Source: Thermococcus sp. MV5
GTDB taxonomy: Archaea > Methanobacteriota_B > Thermococci > Thermococcales > Thermococcaceae
DNA length: 64,000 bases
Reading direction: 5' to 3'
Assembly (NCBI RefSeq): GCF_012027425.1
Contig: NZ_SNUE01000005.1
Coordinates: forward strand, 1-64,000
A model generated the notes under the pieces. It had not been told where the DNA came from, did no database searches, and saw nothing but the letters and a program-made list of their open reading frames with translations. This document shows positions 49,916 to 58,870 of the stretch, piece after piece (position 1 is the first letter of the stretch; each line of letters starts with the position of its first letter). A program made the position numbers and the translations under genes.

Positions 49916-50845
49916 TTATCCCCTTTTAACACCCTGTTTCAACTCTAGGTATTTTCTAAACAAAATTAAGAATGTTCCTATACCAACAATGGACATGCCA
50001 AGAATTCCATTGAATTCTAGTACTATGTCATAAAAAAGAATAAATGGGCCTAAGATTCCTAACACAAGCGCAAGTAGTTGTTTCGTGTTTAAATTCTCCA
50101 TTTGGCCATATAAATGGACAGTGATTGCGGGGCCTAAAAGCAATGGGATTACAAAAGGAATTTTCGTATTTGGCATGATCAAATAGAGAATAAAAAGGGA
50201 AATAGTAAAGAATGTTCCATATAACATTGGGTGTCTTTGGACAAACTCCCCTTCTATGGATAAGTCTTTTCTTATTCTTTTTATCCCTAAAATCAAAAAA
50301 AGAGTAAGCAGAAAAGTTAAAGAATAGTGAAGCAATGGGGGAGAATAAGGGTTTAACAGGAAAAACGCTATTATCAGAGCAGAAATAAAAGCTGTGAGTG
50401 TTATTTTCAATCCTCTTTTTGCTAACAAAGATTTTTCTTTAAAATCGGGATAGAAAATTTCGAGTAAGAGAATTGGGATGGAGATACTGAAGACTGCATG
50501 AAAAATGGACAACCAAACTGCCCATACCACATTTGTCTCGAAAATTCTACCATAGGTTGCCAAAACTCCTAAATCCATCCAATTTGGGTCAAAAAAGGAT
50601 TTAACAGCTAAGCCTTCTTCTATGATGCCATATACAATTCCAAGGAGCATAAGTCGGAGATAACCTCTGCGCCATCGTATCCATGCTTCTCTAATTAAAA
50701 GAATACCCCCTCCATAAAAGGCCCATAAAAAGAGGAAACTTAATGGATTTATGATTTCCAGAGGAGGAGTTGATCCACTCACTACTTCTCCAAAGAAAGG
50801 AGATAATAGTGAGAGGAGTAGTGCCAGCTTGGTTTTCTTCTCCAT
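49916..50845 (-). CDS. Polytopic membrane protein, unknown
   Basis: This 309-residue protein has about nine membrane segments. A Glu pair lies at the end of one helix (YGIIEEGLAVKSFFDPNW), somewhat like the EE motif of CPBP proteases, but the Arg that follows in that family is missing, so I do not assign it. Other conserved-looking residues are in IFETNVVWAVWLSIFHAVFSISIPILLLE. It converges with the gene at 49540. No family is recognised. Confidence 0.6.
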   Translation of the reverse strand: MEKKTKLALLLSLLSPFFGEVVSGSTPPLEIINPLSFLFLWAFYGGGILLIREAWIRWRRGYLRLMLLGIVYGIIEEGLAVKSFFDPNWMDLGVLATYGRIFETNVVWAVWLSIFHAVFSISIPILLLEIFYPDFKEKSLLAKRGLKITLTAFISALIIAFFLLNPYSPPLLHYSLTFLLTLFLILGIKRIRKDLSIEGEFVQRHPMLYGTFFTISLFILYLIMPNTKIPFVIPLLLGPAITVHLYGQMENLNTKQLLALVLGILGPFILFYDIVLEFNGILGMSIVGIGTFLILFRKYLELKQGVKRG

Positions 50846-50991
50846 ATATTAAAAGTGACAACAAAGATATTTATAGGTACTGTTTATAAAATAATGATTA
50901 GGTGAGTATATGGGAAAAGCCTTGTCCTTTATTATAATAGAGGCATGAGAGTCTTTGTTCCAAAGTATGTTCTATTTAGATAGAGAGAAGT
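50846..50991. other. Short gap with a promoter-plus-12-codon micro-ORF
   Basis: A TTTATAAAATAAT box (50883-50895) is followed by GGTGAGTAT and an ATG at 50910 that opens only 12 codons (MGKALSFIIIEA, stop 50946-50948). It looks like the stump of a gene or a leader; I see no more of a protein downstream. Confidence 0.3.
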
Positions 50992-51393
50992 TTAGGAATG
51001 GCAACTGTGTTCATGGTGCCCTTCCCTCTTTTTCTCTTCTTCGATCTTCTTTTTCCAGTATGGATCAATTTCAAGAACTTGATGAATAAATGCCTCAACT
51101 ATATCTTTGATTTTGCCGTGAGCTCCAGTAACAACTTCAATACCGAGATTGTTGAAATATTCTATTGCTCTCCTTCCCATTCCATAAGCTAAAACTACTT
51201 TGCTGTGGTGCTCCTTGATGAAATTTGGCAAGTCTCCAGGTCCATGTTTATCAAAAGGCACCTCCACAACTTCAGTATTTTTAATTTTGCCATTTTCAAC
51301 ATCAACAAAAACAAAGTACTTAGCTCTTCCAAAGTGCCCACTTACGTTGCTTTCTAAGCCTTTCTCATCCTCAGCAGGTATTGCTATTCTCAT
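50992..51393 (-). CDS. NifX/NifB-like dinitrogenase Fe-Mo cofactor domain protein
   Basis: This 133-residue protein has MRIAIPAEDEKGLESNVSGHFGRAKYFVFVDVENGKI and VVLAYGMGRRAIEYFNNLGIEVVTGAHGKIKD, the signature of the small Nitro_FeMo-Co family. These bind Fe-S or molybdenum/tungsten-type cofactors; a His-rich tail (GHHEHSCHS) adds a metal site. GGTGATGTG precedes the ATG. It is divergent from the FmdE gene, which may suggest a shared role with tungsten or Fe-S cofactors. Confidence 0.88.
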   Translation of the reverse strand: MRIAIPAEDEKGLESNVSGHFGRAKYFVFVDVENGKIKNTEVVEVPFDKHGPGDLPNFIKEHHSKVVLAYGMGRRAIEYFNNLGIEVVTGAHGKIKDIVEAFIHQVLEIDPYWKKKIEEEKKREGHHEHSCHS

Positions 51394-51438
51394 TCACATC
51401 ACCAAAATATATGGAAAAGGATTCAAAATATAAACTTT

Positions 51439-51450
51439 GTGCATATGCAC
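51439..51450. promoter_or_regulatory. 12-bp perfect palindrome upstream of the NifX-like gene
   Basis: GTGCATATGCAC is a perfect palindrome immediately upstream of the minus-strand TATA region (near 51425-51436) of the NifX-like gene. It may be an operator or a chance site. Confidence 0.3.
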
Positions 51451-51472
51451 ACTTTTTGTGAACCTTTGGTTG

Positions 51473-51510
51473 GTAACACTAATAGTTAAAAAATATTAAA
51501 AATGTGTTAC
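51473..51510. promoter_or_regulatory. Spaced inverted repeat in the FmdE promoter
   Basis: GTAACAC (51473-51479) and GTGTTAC (51504-51510) are perfect arms 24 nt apart, flanking an AAAAATATTAAAAA TATA-like region. The site lies 23 nt before the FmdE start codon and could bind a regulator of the operon. Confidence 0.4.
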
Positions 51511-51532
51511 TATAATTGGTCTTGGTGATACC

Positions 51533-52231
51533 ATGCTCATGATCAATCAACTTATTAAGGAAGGAAAAGTTGAAGAAATCCTTGAATACGCCAGGCAATT
51601 TCATGGACACGTCTGTCCGTATCTTGCTCTTGGAATCAGGGCCTCATTGATTGCTATGGAAGAGCTTGGCGTTGAAAGACTTGATCATTCTAAAAGTGTT
51701 GATGAAAGCGTCTTGGCAATAGTTGAGATTAATAGTTGCTTCACAGATGGTGTTCAAGTGACAACAGGCTGTACCCTGGGAAACAATTCTCTTATATACT
51801 GGGATCTCGGAAAAACTGCCCTCACGCTTGTTAAACGATCAACATGGGAAGGAGTCAGGGTCTATGTCGACGCAGAAAAATTGAGGAAGTACTATCCTCC
51901 TGGTGCTGTGGAACTCTTCACTAAAGTTGTCAGGGAAAGGAAAGGGACACCTGAGGAAAGAAAACGCCTTTGGGAAGTTTGGGAAGAAGCAGCAAGGGTT
52001 ATGTTAAAACTTCCAAAAGATGAATTTAAGATTGAAAAAGTTGGGGTTTCGCCAATTGAACAAGCCCCAATATTCGAAAGCGTTCGCTGTGTTAAGTGTA
52101 ATGAGCTTGTAATGTCCACAAGGACAGTATCTTTTGATGGTGAGCAAGTTTGTTTGAGATGCGCGGGAGAAAGATATTATGCTGTAATTGGAAGGGGGAT
52201 AGTGGAGGTTAATGGTTTTAGGAGGCGATAA
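51533..52231 (+). CDS. fmdE: FmdE-family protein with zinc ribbon
   Basis: This 232-residue protein has the FmdE hallmark [15 protein letters not shown] (residues 23-37) and [23 protein letters not shown], which in the family coordinate a metal. A C-terminal zinc ribbon follows ([34 protein letters not shown]). FmdE is found in molybdenum/tungsten formylmethanofuran operons, but here there is no such dehydrogenase nearby. Instead it heads an operon with a FecBCD-like importer, so it may bind the imported metal or metal complex. GGTGATACC precedes the ATG. Confidence 0.9.
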   Translation: MLMINQLIKEGKVEEILEYARQFHGHVCPYLALGIRASLIAMEELGVERLDHSKSVDESVLAIVEINSCFTDGVQVTTGCTLGNNSLIYWDLGKTALTLVKRSTWEGVRVYVDAEKLRKYYPPGAVELFTKVVRERKGTPEERKRLWEVWEEAARVMLKLPKDEFKIEKVGVSPIEQAPIFESVRCVKCNELVMSTRTVSFDGEQVCLRCAGERYYAVIGRGIVEVNGFRRR

Positions 52232-52232
52232 A

Positions 52233-53366
52233 ATGAAGAGGACTCCATTTTTACTGGGTATGTTGTTGATTCTTTTAATTAGCGGATGTATAAATAGCTC
52301 ACAAAGCTCAATAACTAGCAACACTTCCACAGTTGCTCAATACGTAACTGTCACTGATTTGCTGGGAAGGAGCGTTGAGGTTCCATCAGAGGTCACTAAG
52401 GTTGTTGCAACGGGACCTGGTGCTTTGAGGTTAATAGTTTACCTAAATGCTACTGATAAGGTGGTGGGTGTCGAAGAGTTTGAGAAGCGTTATTCCTATG
52501 GTAGGCCATATATAATAGCTCATCCGGAACTTAAAGATCTCCCTATTATAGGACCTGGGGGACCGGGGAAGCTTCCTGATCTCGAGGCGTTGATTAATCT
52601 AAACCCCGATGTTATATTCATGACATACGTTGATAGCAAAACAGCTGATGAAATACAGGAGAAGACCGGTATCCCGGTCATTGTTCTTAGTTATGGTCAA
52701 TTGACCACATTTGAAGATGAAGAGCTATTTAGATCTATTGAATTGGCAGGTAAGATCCTTGGAAAGGAGAAACGTGCTGAAGATGTTCTGAACTTCATTA
52801 AGTCTATACAGGAAGACCTAATAAAGCGTACTGAGAACGCTAAAAGTCCGGATGTTTATGTTGGGGGTATAGGTTATAAGGGGGCACATGGGATAGAGAG
52901 CACCGAGGCCAAATATCCGCCTTTTGTTGTATTGCATGCCAGTAATGTGGCTGATGAGCTTGGTGAAGGTCATAAGTTTATAGATAAAGAAAAGCTTCTT
53001 GAATGGAACCCAGAATATCTATTTCTTGATGAAGGAGGGTTAAGTCTTGTGCTTGATGACTACAACAAGAATCCAGAGTTCTATAACTCATTAACTGCTG
53101 TAAAGGAGGGCAATATCTATGGTGTCCTACCATACAACTTTTACACAACTAATATAGGGACCGCTTTAGCAGACACGTATTTCATTGGAAAAATCCTATA
53201 CCCAGAGCGTTTTGAGGATGTGGATCCAGTAAAAAAGGCTGATGAAATATATACATTCCTAGTTGGAAAGCCAGTCTACAAAGAAATGGCCGCTCAATTT
53301 GGGGGATTTGGTAGGATTGAATTGACAAATGGGACTGTCGAATATTCCCTACCCACTTCACCGTGA
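52233..53366 (+). CDS. Lipoprotein substrate-binding protein, BtuF/FhuD class
   Basis: This 377-residue class III periplasmic binding protein has a signal peptide with lipobox LLILLISGC (Cys near residue 18) and a Thr/Ser-rich linker. The fold includes [42 protein letters not shown] and [21 protein letters not shown]. The class binds siderophores, haem or cobalamin. GGAGGCGATAAA precedes the ATG, one base after the FmdE stop. The binding target is not known; the FmdE neighbour suggests a metal complex such as tungsten or iron. Confidence 0.9.
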   Translation: MKRTPFLLGMLLILLISGCINSSQSSITSNTSTVAQYVTVTDLLGRSVEVPSEVTKVVATGPGALRLIVYLNATDKVVGVEEFEKRYSYGRPYIIAHPELKDLPIIGPGGPGKLPDLEALINLNPDVIFMTYVDSKTADEIQEKTGIPVIVLSYGQLTTFEDEELFRSIELAGKILGKEKRAEDVLNFIKSIQEDLIKRTENAKSPDVYVGGIGYKGAHGIESTEAKYPPFVVLHASNVADELGEGHKFIDKEKLLEWNPEYLFLDEGGLSLVLDDYNKNPEFYNSLTAVKEGNIYGVLPYNFYTTNIGTALADTYFIGKILYPERFEDVDPVKKADEIYTFLVGKPVYKEMAAQFGGFGRIELTNGTVEYSLPTSP

Positions 53367-54406
53367 TGCATATGGACTACGAGCATTACATTGCTAGAAA
53401 AGTGCTGGTTGGTATTTTTCTTTCTCTTCTTCTTGTTTTGGTTAGTCTTTATTCCATAGCGCGTGGTGGATATAGACTTTCCTTAGAAGATGTTTTCAAT
53501 GCACTCATTGGAGTAGGAAGTGAAAGTGCTCACCTTGTCATTTGGAATATTCGTCTTCCTAGGGTAATCGCAGGAATTGTTGTAGGAGCATCTCTGGCCA
53601 TAGCGGGAGCAGTTATGCAAGGCTTTCTTAGAAACCCTCTGGCAACCCCGTTTACAATGGGAGTTTCCCATGGGGCAATGTTTGGTGCATCATTTGCTAT
53701 ATTGTTAGGGGCAGGTTATGCGGAAAGTTCAGGTAGGATAATTCTAGATAATCCTTATACTGTTGTTCTCTTTGCTTTCTTTGGGGCAATAAGTGCTACA
53801 ATAGTTATTCTAGCTCTTGCTAAGTTAAAAGGTCTTAGTCCTGAGGCAATAATTCTAGCTGGGGTTGCCATGAGTTCCCTTTTTATTGCTTTAACAACAC
53901 TTGTTCAGTACTTTGCTAATGAGTTGCAACTTGCTGCTATGGTCTATTGGAGCTTTGGAGACCTTGGTAGAGCAACATGGCAAGAAGATATGATAATTTT
54001 AGCTGTTTTTATTCCCGTATTCACATACTTCATTATCAAACGCTGGGATTTAAATGCCTCTGCAGTAGGAGATGATGTGGCCAAATCAGTCGGTGTTGAT
54101 GTTGAGAGAGTTAGATTAATCTCCACCTTCCTCGCAGCCTTGATTACAGCAGTGAGTGTGGCTTTTGTGGGGGTTATAGGATTTGTGGGATTGATAGCCC
54201 CACATGGTATTAGACTCTTAGTTGGAGGGGATTATCGTTTTTTAATTCCATTATCTGCTCTAGCAGGAGGTCTTCTTCTCCTTGTGGCTGATACTATTGC
54301 AAGGTTAGTCTTTTCACCAATGACTCTTCCTGTTGGCGTTGTAACGTCTTTTCTTGGTGCCCCAACGTTCATTTATCTTCTTATAAGGATGGAGGGACGG
54401 CGATGA
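53366..54406 (+). CDS. FecCD/BtuC-type ABC permease
   Basis: This 346-residue permease has about ten membrane helices. Family segments are RLPRVIAGIVVGASLAIAGAVMQGFLRNPLATPFTMGVSHGAMFGA and VAFVGVIGFVGLIAPHGIRLLVGGDYRFLIPLSALAGGLLLLVADTIARL. The start ATG overlaps the stop of the binding protein by one base, and the 3' end overlaps the ATPase gene by 4 nt. Confidence 0.93.
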   Translation: MHMDYEHYIARKVLVGIFLSLLLVLVSLYSIARGGYRLSLEDVFNALIGVGSESAHLVIWNIRLPRVIAGIVVGASLAIAGAVMQGFLRNPLATPFTMGVSHGAMFGASFAILLGAGYAESSGRIILDNPYTVVLFAFFGAISATIVILALAKLKGLSPEAIILAGVAMSSLFIALTTLVQYFANELQLAAMVYWSFGDLGRATWQEDMIILAVFIPVFTYFIIKRWDLNASAVGDDVAKSVGVDVERVRLISTFLAALITAVSVAFVGVIGFVGLIAPHGIRLLVGGDYRFLIPLSALAGGLLLLVADTIARLVFSPMTLPVGVVTSFLGAPTFIYLLIRMEGRR

Positions 54407-55167
54407 AAGCCGTGAAAGTTGAGGGGCTTTATTTTACATACAATGGTTTTGAGGTGTTAAAGGGCATCACTCTTGAGGTTGAGGAGGGAGAATTTGTTGC
54501 TATCCTTGGCCCAAATGGTGCTGGAAAAAGTACTCTATTAAAGTGCATTGCAGGGCTTCTTCACTGTTCTGGAGTTAAAGTCTTGGAGAGACCTATTCAA
54601 GAATATTCTAGAGACGAGTTGGCAAAACTTCTTGCATACGTCCCACAGAGAACTATTCCTGGGTTTATGACAGTCTTTGATATGGTTCTTCTAGGTAGAA
54701 GACCATATATGGGCCTTAGACCTTCTAGAAGAGATATAGAGGTTGTGACTAGAACCCTCAAAAAGCTCGACATCTCACATCTTGCTTTAAAACATAGCAA
54801 TAGGTTAAGTGGTGGAGAACTCCAAAAAGTAAGTATAGCGAGAGCCTTAGCTCAAGAACCGAAAATCCTTCTAATGGATGAACCAACCAACAATCTTGAC
54901 TTAAAAAGCCAATTAGATGTCATGGAAATAGCAAAAAATTTTGTATCATCTGGTGGAACATCAATAATCGTCATGCATGATGTAAATCTAGCTCTTCGTT
55001 TTGCTGAGAGATTCATTTTCATGAAAAATGGAGAAATCGTAGCCGATGGAGGTAAAGAGATTCTCAAACCAAGACTCTTTGAAGAAGTTTATGAAGTAAA
55101 GGTGATCATCCATGAAGTCTCTGGTGTCCCAGTGGTCGTCCCACTTCACAAACATTCTCTACTATAG
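54403..55167 (+). CDS. FecE/BtuD-type ABC ATPase
   Basis: This 254-residue ATP-binding subunit has Walker A GPNGAGKSTLLKCIAGLL, signature RLSGGELQKVSIARALAQEP, Walker B ILLMDEPTNNLDLKSQ and switch His in IVMHDVNLAL. It completes an importer for iron-siderophore or cobalamin-like complexes. The gene overlaps the permease by 4 nt. A hairpin repeat begins right after its stop codon and may act as terminator. Confidence 0.93.
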   Translation: MKAVKVEGLYFTYNGFEVLKGITLEVEEGEFVAILGPNGAGKSTLLKCIAGLLHCSGVKVLERPIQEYSRDELAKLLAYVPQRTIPGFMTVFDMVLLGRRPYMGLRPSRRDIEVVTRTLKKLDISHLALKHSNRLSGGELQKVSIARALAQEPKILLMDEPTNNLDLKSQLDVMEIAKNFVSSGGTSIIVMHDVNLALRFAERFIFMKNGEIVADGGKEILKPRLFEEVYEVKVIIHEVSGVPVVVPLHKHSLL

Positions 55168-55204
55168 CTGACCTCCTCCCCGTCGTGAAGGCGAGGCTTT
55201 CAGA
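55168..55204 (-). repeat. Orphan omega-RNA scaffold-like hairpin D
   Basis: On the minus strand it reads GAAAGCCTCGCCTTCACGAC then GGGGAGGAGGTCAGC, nearly identical to copy C. It begins at the first base after the ATPase stop codon. There is no tnpB within 39 kb of it in this window. Confidence 0.6.
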
Positions 55205-55219
55205 TAGTGAGGTAAAGAT

Positions 55220-56308
55220 TTAAAGGGTTGAGATGTGGAACATGCTCTCCATTAATCTTCCAAAGAGATAACTCAAAAATGCTGCTCCTAGTCCAGTTGT
55301 TACCATCTCTCCTATCTTTTTTCTTATTGAAATTCCTGAGAGTATTGAAATTGCAGTTGCAACAATCGCTAATGCTGTGCCAGCTAATAAAATTGAGAAT
55401 GGCAATGCCATGAGAGAGGATGAAGCGAGAAAATAGGGAAGTACGGGGAAAGCAACTCCGGTTAGATATGCTAAACCTGTATAAACGGCGGAACGGATTT
55501 CATTTTCTTCTCCTCCCTGCACAAGAAGGTTGATGATTGCATTTTCATTTGAAGAGAGTTTTTCAGCAACTTCCGTTGCAATGTTTTTTGGCATTCCACT
55601 TTCAAGCAACTTTGTCATAAGTTCCTCCTTAGCCCTTTCTGGGGAAACTTTAAAAAGAACTTCCAGTCTCTGTCTCACGCTTTCGTTTACCTGTCTTTGA
55701 GAACGGACTGAAATAAAAGCTCCTATCCCCATGGAAAGGGCTCCGGCAACCCCTACTATTAGCCCGCTTATTCCTACTATCATAGGATTATAGAGATAAA
55801 CTGCTGAAAGTCCTGTAACTGCTCCTAAAAGTTCAACAAGTCCATCATTCATTCCGAGGACAAAGTCCCTTACGTGTTCGACATGAAAACGTTTTTTGCT
55901 CTCATAGAAAAAGCGCTCATGCTCAAGCTCATCTAGAATTATGCTTGAAACTATCTTTTTTTCTTTATCATTGAGTTTGTATTTTGTAAGAAATTTGAAG
56001 TACTTTTGAATGGCAGAGTTCTCACCCATTTCGAGAAGTGAAACCATTGTACCTGGCCCTAGCAATTTTCTGAGAACTTTCCCATAAAAAAGCTTAAACC
56101 TACTGATTTTGACCTTTTTTGGTACAATTTTCCTTTTAATTAGGAAATCGTACCAGAACTTTGCGTGGCTTGATTCTATCTGGGATAATCTCAAAAACTC
56201 TTCTTTTAACTTTGGGTCTTTCTCTCCTCTGCTGAGGAAAGCATACAATACTGAGTCGCTATATTCGTCCTCATAAAAATCTCTTGCTTCTTTTAACATT
56301 TCCTCCAT
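55220..56308 (-). CDS. Ferritin-like/VIT-family fusion metal transporter
   Basis: This 362-residue protein joins an N-terminal ferritin-like (rubrerythrin-type) domain of about 145 residues to a VIT1/CCC1-like membrane domain. Putative di-iron residues occur in FYEDEYSDSVLYAF, LSQIESSHAKF and LDELEHERFFYES. The VIT part has DFVLGMNDGLVELLGAVTGLSA and about five membrane helices. This is the layout of MbfA-type Fe/Mn exporters. It starts after GGGGTTGAA. A helix-turn-helix gene lies just upstream on the same strand. Confidence 0.9.
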   Translation of the reverse strand: MEEMLKEARDFYEDEYSDSVLYAFLSRGEKDPKLKEEFLRLSQIESSHAKFWYDFLIKRKIVPKKVKISRFKLFYGKVLRKLLGPGTMVSLLEMGENSAIQKYFKFLTKYKLNDKEKKIVSSIILDELEHERFFYESKKRFHVEHVRDFVLGMNDGLVELLGAVTGLSAVYLYNPMIVGISGLIVGVAGALSMGIGAFISVRSQRQVNESVRQRLEVLFKVSPERAKEELMTKLLESGMPKNIATEVAEKLSSNENAIINLLVQGGEENEIRSAVYTGLAYLTGVAFPVLPYFLASSSLMALPFSILLAGTALAIVATAISILSGISIRKKIGEMVTTGLGAAFLSYLFGRLMESMFHISTL

Positions 56309-56362
56309 TTCAACCCCCAAAAGATATAGAAGAGCTTTGGGTTAATAAAATAAACGGAAAAC

Positions 56363-56539
56363 TCATTCAGCTGGGGCATAATAACATCTCTTTGGAGATA
56401 TGACCTTCCCTTCTTTTTTGAGTTTTTTGATTGCCTCACTAACCTCTTTTTTGTCTAGCCCGGCAATTTTAGCTATATCTCCAGGTCTTAGGGGTTTTCC
56501 AGCTTCTTTCAAAACCTTAAACACTATTTCCTCGGACAT
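56363..56539 (-). CDS. Small winged-helix DNA-binding protein
   Basis: This 58-residue protein is a minimal wHTH: KVLKEAGKPLRPGDIAKIAGLDKKEVSEAIKKLKKEGKV. A single Cys is near the C terminus (PKRCYYAPAE). GGTGATACTC precedes the ATG. It lies 54 nt upstream of the ferritin-like/VIT gene on the same strand and is probably cotranscribed; a regulatory role for metal genes is possible but not shown. Confidence 0.75.
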   Translation of the reverse strand: MSEEIVFKVLKEAGKPLRPGDIAKIAGLDKKEVSEAIKKLKKEGKVISPKRCYYAPAE

Positions 56540-56614
56540 GAGTATCACCTTTAGTATTTGTACTAAATATTTGAGACTTCGAACTTATAAAGTTTTCACT
56601 TCAAAAATGGAAAA

Positions 56615-58135
56615 TCAGATATACTCCCAAACACCATATCCTTTAAAGTTGTGAACTATTGTTTTTGTGGTTGTTAATTGTTCTACAGAGTAGCCGATTC
56701 CTTCTCTACCAATACCGCTATCTTTCATGCCACCGAAAGGATAATAGCCAATTCCATGCCGTGGGTATTCATTTATGAAAACACTTCCGACCTCAAGCTT
56801 TCGCGCAACTTTCCTTGCTCTTTTCTCGCATTCGCTAAACACTGAGGCATCTAATCCAAACCGGGAGGAGTTTGCAATTTCAACAGCTTCGTCTTCATCT
56901 TTGACTTTAGTGATAAGCGTTAATGGTCCAAAGACATCTTCTTGAAAGGCTCTTAGGTCTTTAACTATTTTCTTATCAACTTCTAGAAGAATGGGCCATA
57001 CATAGTTTTCTTTTCTCTTGAATTGGGTTAGTGGTTTTGCTCCTTTTCCAATGGCATCATTGTAAACTTCTTCAATGTAATTTGCTGTCTTTTCATCAAT
57101 AAGGGGCCCCATTATAGCATCTTCATCTTCAAGTGGGTTTTTTGGTTCTATTTTTTTGAGTTTCTCTATTATCTCGGTCTTGAGTTCATCATAAATTTCC
57201 TCCTGGGCCAGGATAAGTCTTATGGCATCGCACCTCTGTCCAGAGTAACTTACCATTCCCTTAATGATTTTTTCACTTGTTAATTCTAAGTCAGCATCAT
57301 CCAGGACTATTGCTGGGTCTTTCCCACCAAGTTCTAGGTGATATGCCTTTATTCCTCCCGTTTTTATGATGCGTTCCCCTACTTCAGTGCTTCCTGTAAA
57401 TGTTATGGCCCTTATGCGTTTGTCTTTTACAACTACATCCATTAGTTTCCCTGGAATCGTTAGGAGGGCAAAGCTTTCTTTTGGAAAACCACTCAATTCA
57501 AGAACTCTCATGAAAAGAATTGCTGCTAGTGGATCTGTCGAAGCTGGTTTCAGTATCACAGCATTTCCACTAAATAGTCCAGGTATAACTTTTGTTGCGG
57601 ATATGAATAGTGGGTAGTTAAAAGTGCTTATAGCCAAGATAACTCCATAAGGCTCTCTTTTAACAATTCCTTCACTTTCAAGGGTTTCTTCACTCCAATC
57701 TCCAGGAATGTAGTCGCCAAGCATACGTCTTGATTCAAAGGTTGTCTTTTCCAGCCTCTCAATGGTAGCTTTTGTTTCACCAACAGCGTTTGCTTTTGGT
57801 TTTCCAGCATTTACGATGAGAACATTTACAAAGTCATCAAAGGCTTCCTTCATAAGGTGAGCTGTTTTCAAGAAGCTTTCTATTCTCTTTTCTCCGGGAT
57901 AGCTCCTTATTTCCTCACGACCTTTGTCATAAACCTTCTCGATAATCCTTTCAACTTGCTCCTTGCTAAGCTTTGAAGCTCTTGCTATTACTTGTCCATT
58001 TATTGGGCTTTTAACTTCGTAAAACTCCTCTCCAAAACTCCATTTTCTAGCTGTGTAGGTTTTGAACTCGGGAATTCCGTCTTTGCCAATTTGGTATATG
58101 GCATCAAAAATCTTATGTTGAACGAGCTTATTCAT
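56615..58135 (-). CDS. gapN: Non-phosphorylating NADP-dependent glyceraldehyde-3-phosphate dehydrogenase GAPN
   Basis: This 506-residue aldehyde dehydrogenase oxidises glyceraldehyde-3-phosphate to 3-phosphoglycerate with NADP. Motifs: AITFTGSTEVGERI (NADP loop), LELGGKDPAIV (catalytic Glu), VSYSGQRCDAIRLI (catalytic Cys), and VFGPLTLITKV. The length matches the Thermococcales GAPN. Together with gor nearby it gives two ways past glyceraldehyde-3-phosphate, one supplying NADPH and the other reduced ferredoxin. GGTGA six nt upstream supports ATG 58135. Confidence 0.92.
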   Translation of the reverse strand: MNKLVQHKIFDAIYQIGKDGIPEFKTYTARKWSFGEEFYEVKSPINGQVIARASKLSKEQVERIIEKVYDKGREEIRSYPGEKRIESFLKTAHLMKEAFDDFVNVLIVNAGKPKANAVGETKATIERLEKTTFESRRMLGDYIPGDWSEETLESEGIVKREPYGVILAISTFNYPLFISATKVIPGLFSGNAVILKPASTDPLAAILFMRVLELSGFPKESFALLTIPGKLMDVVVKDKRIRAITFTGSTEVGERIIKTGGIKAYHLELGGKDPAIVLDDADLELTSEKIIKGMVSYSGQRCDAIRLILAQEEIYDELKTEIIEKLKKIEPKNPLEDEDAIMGPLIDEKTANYIEEVYNDAIGKGAKPLTQFKRKENYVWPILLEVDKKIVKDLRAFQEDVFGPLTLITKVKDEDEAVEIANSSRFGLDASVFSECEKRARKVARKLEVGSVFINEYPRHGIGYYPFGGMKDSGIGREGIGYSVEQLTTTKTIVHNFKGYGVWEYI

Positions 58136-58287
58136 TTATGGTCACCATTATGTAATTATGTACAAAACTATATAAGGCTTTATTTGATCAAAGTGCAAAG
58201 TTTTATCCGATTGGGCATTTCAAAATACTCAATTTTATTCCGAAAATGTTAATAACTTTGGAGGTAATCTAGATATGGTGGTCTTTA

Positions 58288-58812
58288 ATGGAGATAACAG
58301 ATAGGGAAGTTTTTGAAATCGCTATAAATGCAGAAATAAAAGCAAAAGAGGCGTATGAGAAAGTGGCGTCTCTTGTGAAGAGTGACATAATAAGGGATGA
58401 ACTTCTTTTCTTGGCAAAAGAGGAGGATAAACATCGAGAGATAATAGAAAAAATGGTCGAGAAATTTAAGGAAAGTGGAGAAGAAGGTAAGAAAATTGAG
58501 ATTGAGGTCATGGGTGAGTTCAAAGTCATTGCAGAGAAAATGGCTGAGGCTATTAAAAAACCAGAGATAAACCTAGATGAGGTTTATGAAATAGCCATGC
58601 AAGCTGAGCTTGTGAGTGAAAGGCTTTACAATGAACTCGCCAGTTATGCAGCCAATGAAAGAACGAGAGTCATTTTGAACATGCTCGCTGATATGGAGAA
58701 GCATCACTTTAACATTATCAAAAAACATTATGAGTATCTCATGCAGTACCCTGATGTGTACAAAGAAGAGCTCTATGATCAACTTATGAAGGATATAAAC
58801 TTCAATTTTTGA
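58288..58812 (+). CDS. Ferritin-like (rubrerythrin-type) di-iron protein
   Basis: This 174-residue four-helix protein has two EX-ExxH sets: EIAINAEIKAKEAYEKV with LAKEEDKHREIIEKM and EIAMQAELVSERLYNEL with LADMEKHHFNIIKKH. The two Glu and His pairs would make a di-iron site. It has no rubredoxin domain. Such proteins reduce peroxide or protect against oxygen. GGAGGTAATC and GGTGG lie upstream; the gene is divergent from gapN. Confidence 0.85.
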   Translation: MEITDREVFEIAINAEIKAKEAYEKVASLVKSDIIRDELLFLAKEEDKHREIIEKMVEKFKESGEEGKKIEIEVMGEFKVIAEKMAEAIKKPEINLDEVYEIAMQAELVSERLYNELASYAANERTRVILNMLADMEKHHFNIIKKHYEYLMQYPDVYKEELYDQLMKDINFNF

Positions 58813-58870
58813 GATTATTTAGCTGAATCCTTGTTTTTTATCCTTTAGATAGGTATGTTCTATAGCATGA

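Noticed and set aside
49916..50845. Assignment of the polytopic protein to the CPBP (Abi) protease family
   Set aside because: The EE pair is present but the following Arg and the His motifs of the family are not in place.
58136..58287. TGM box at the gapN promoter
   Set aside because: The nearest candidate (TTACAT...GGTGAC) matches the consensus at fewer than half of the fixed bases, so I do not claim regulation by Tgr here.
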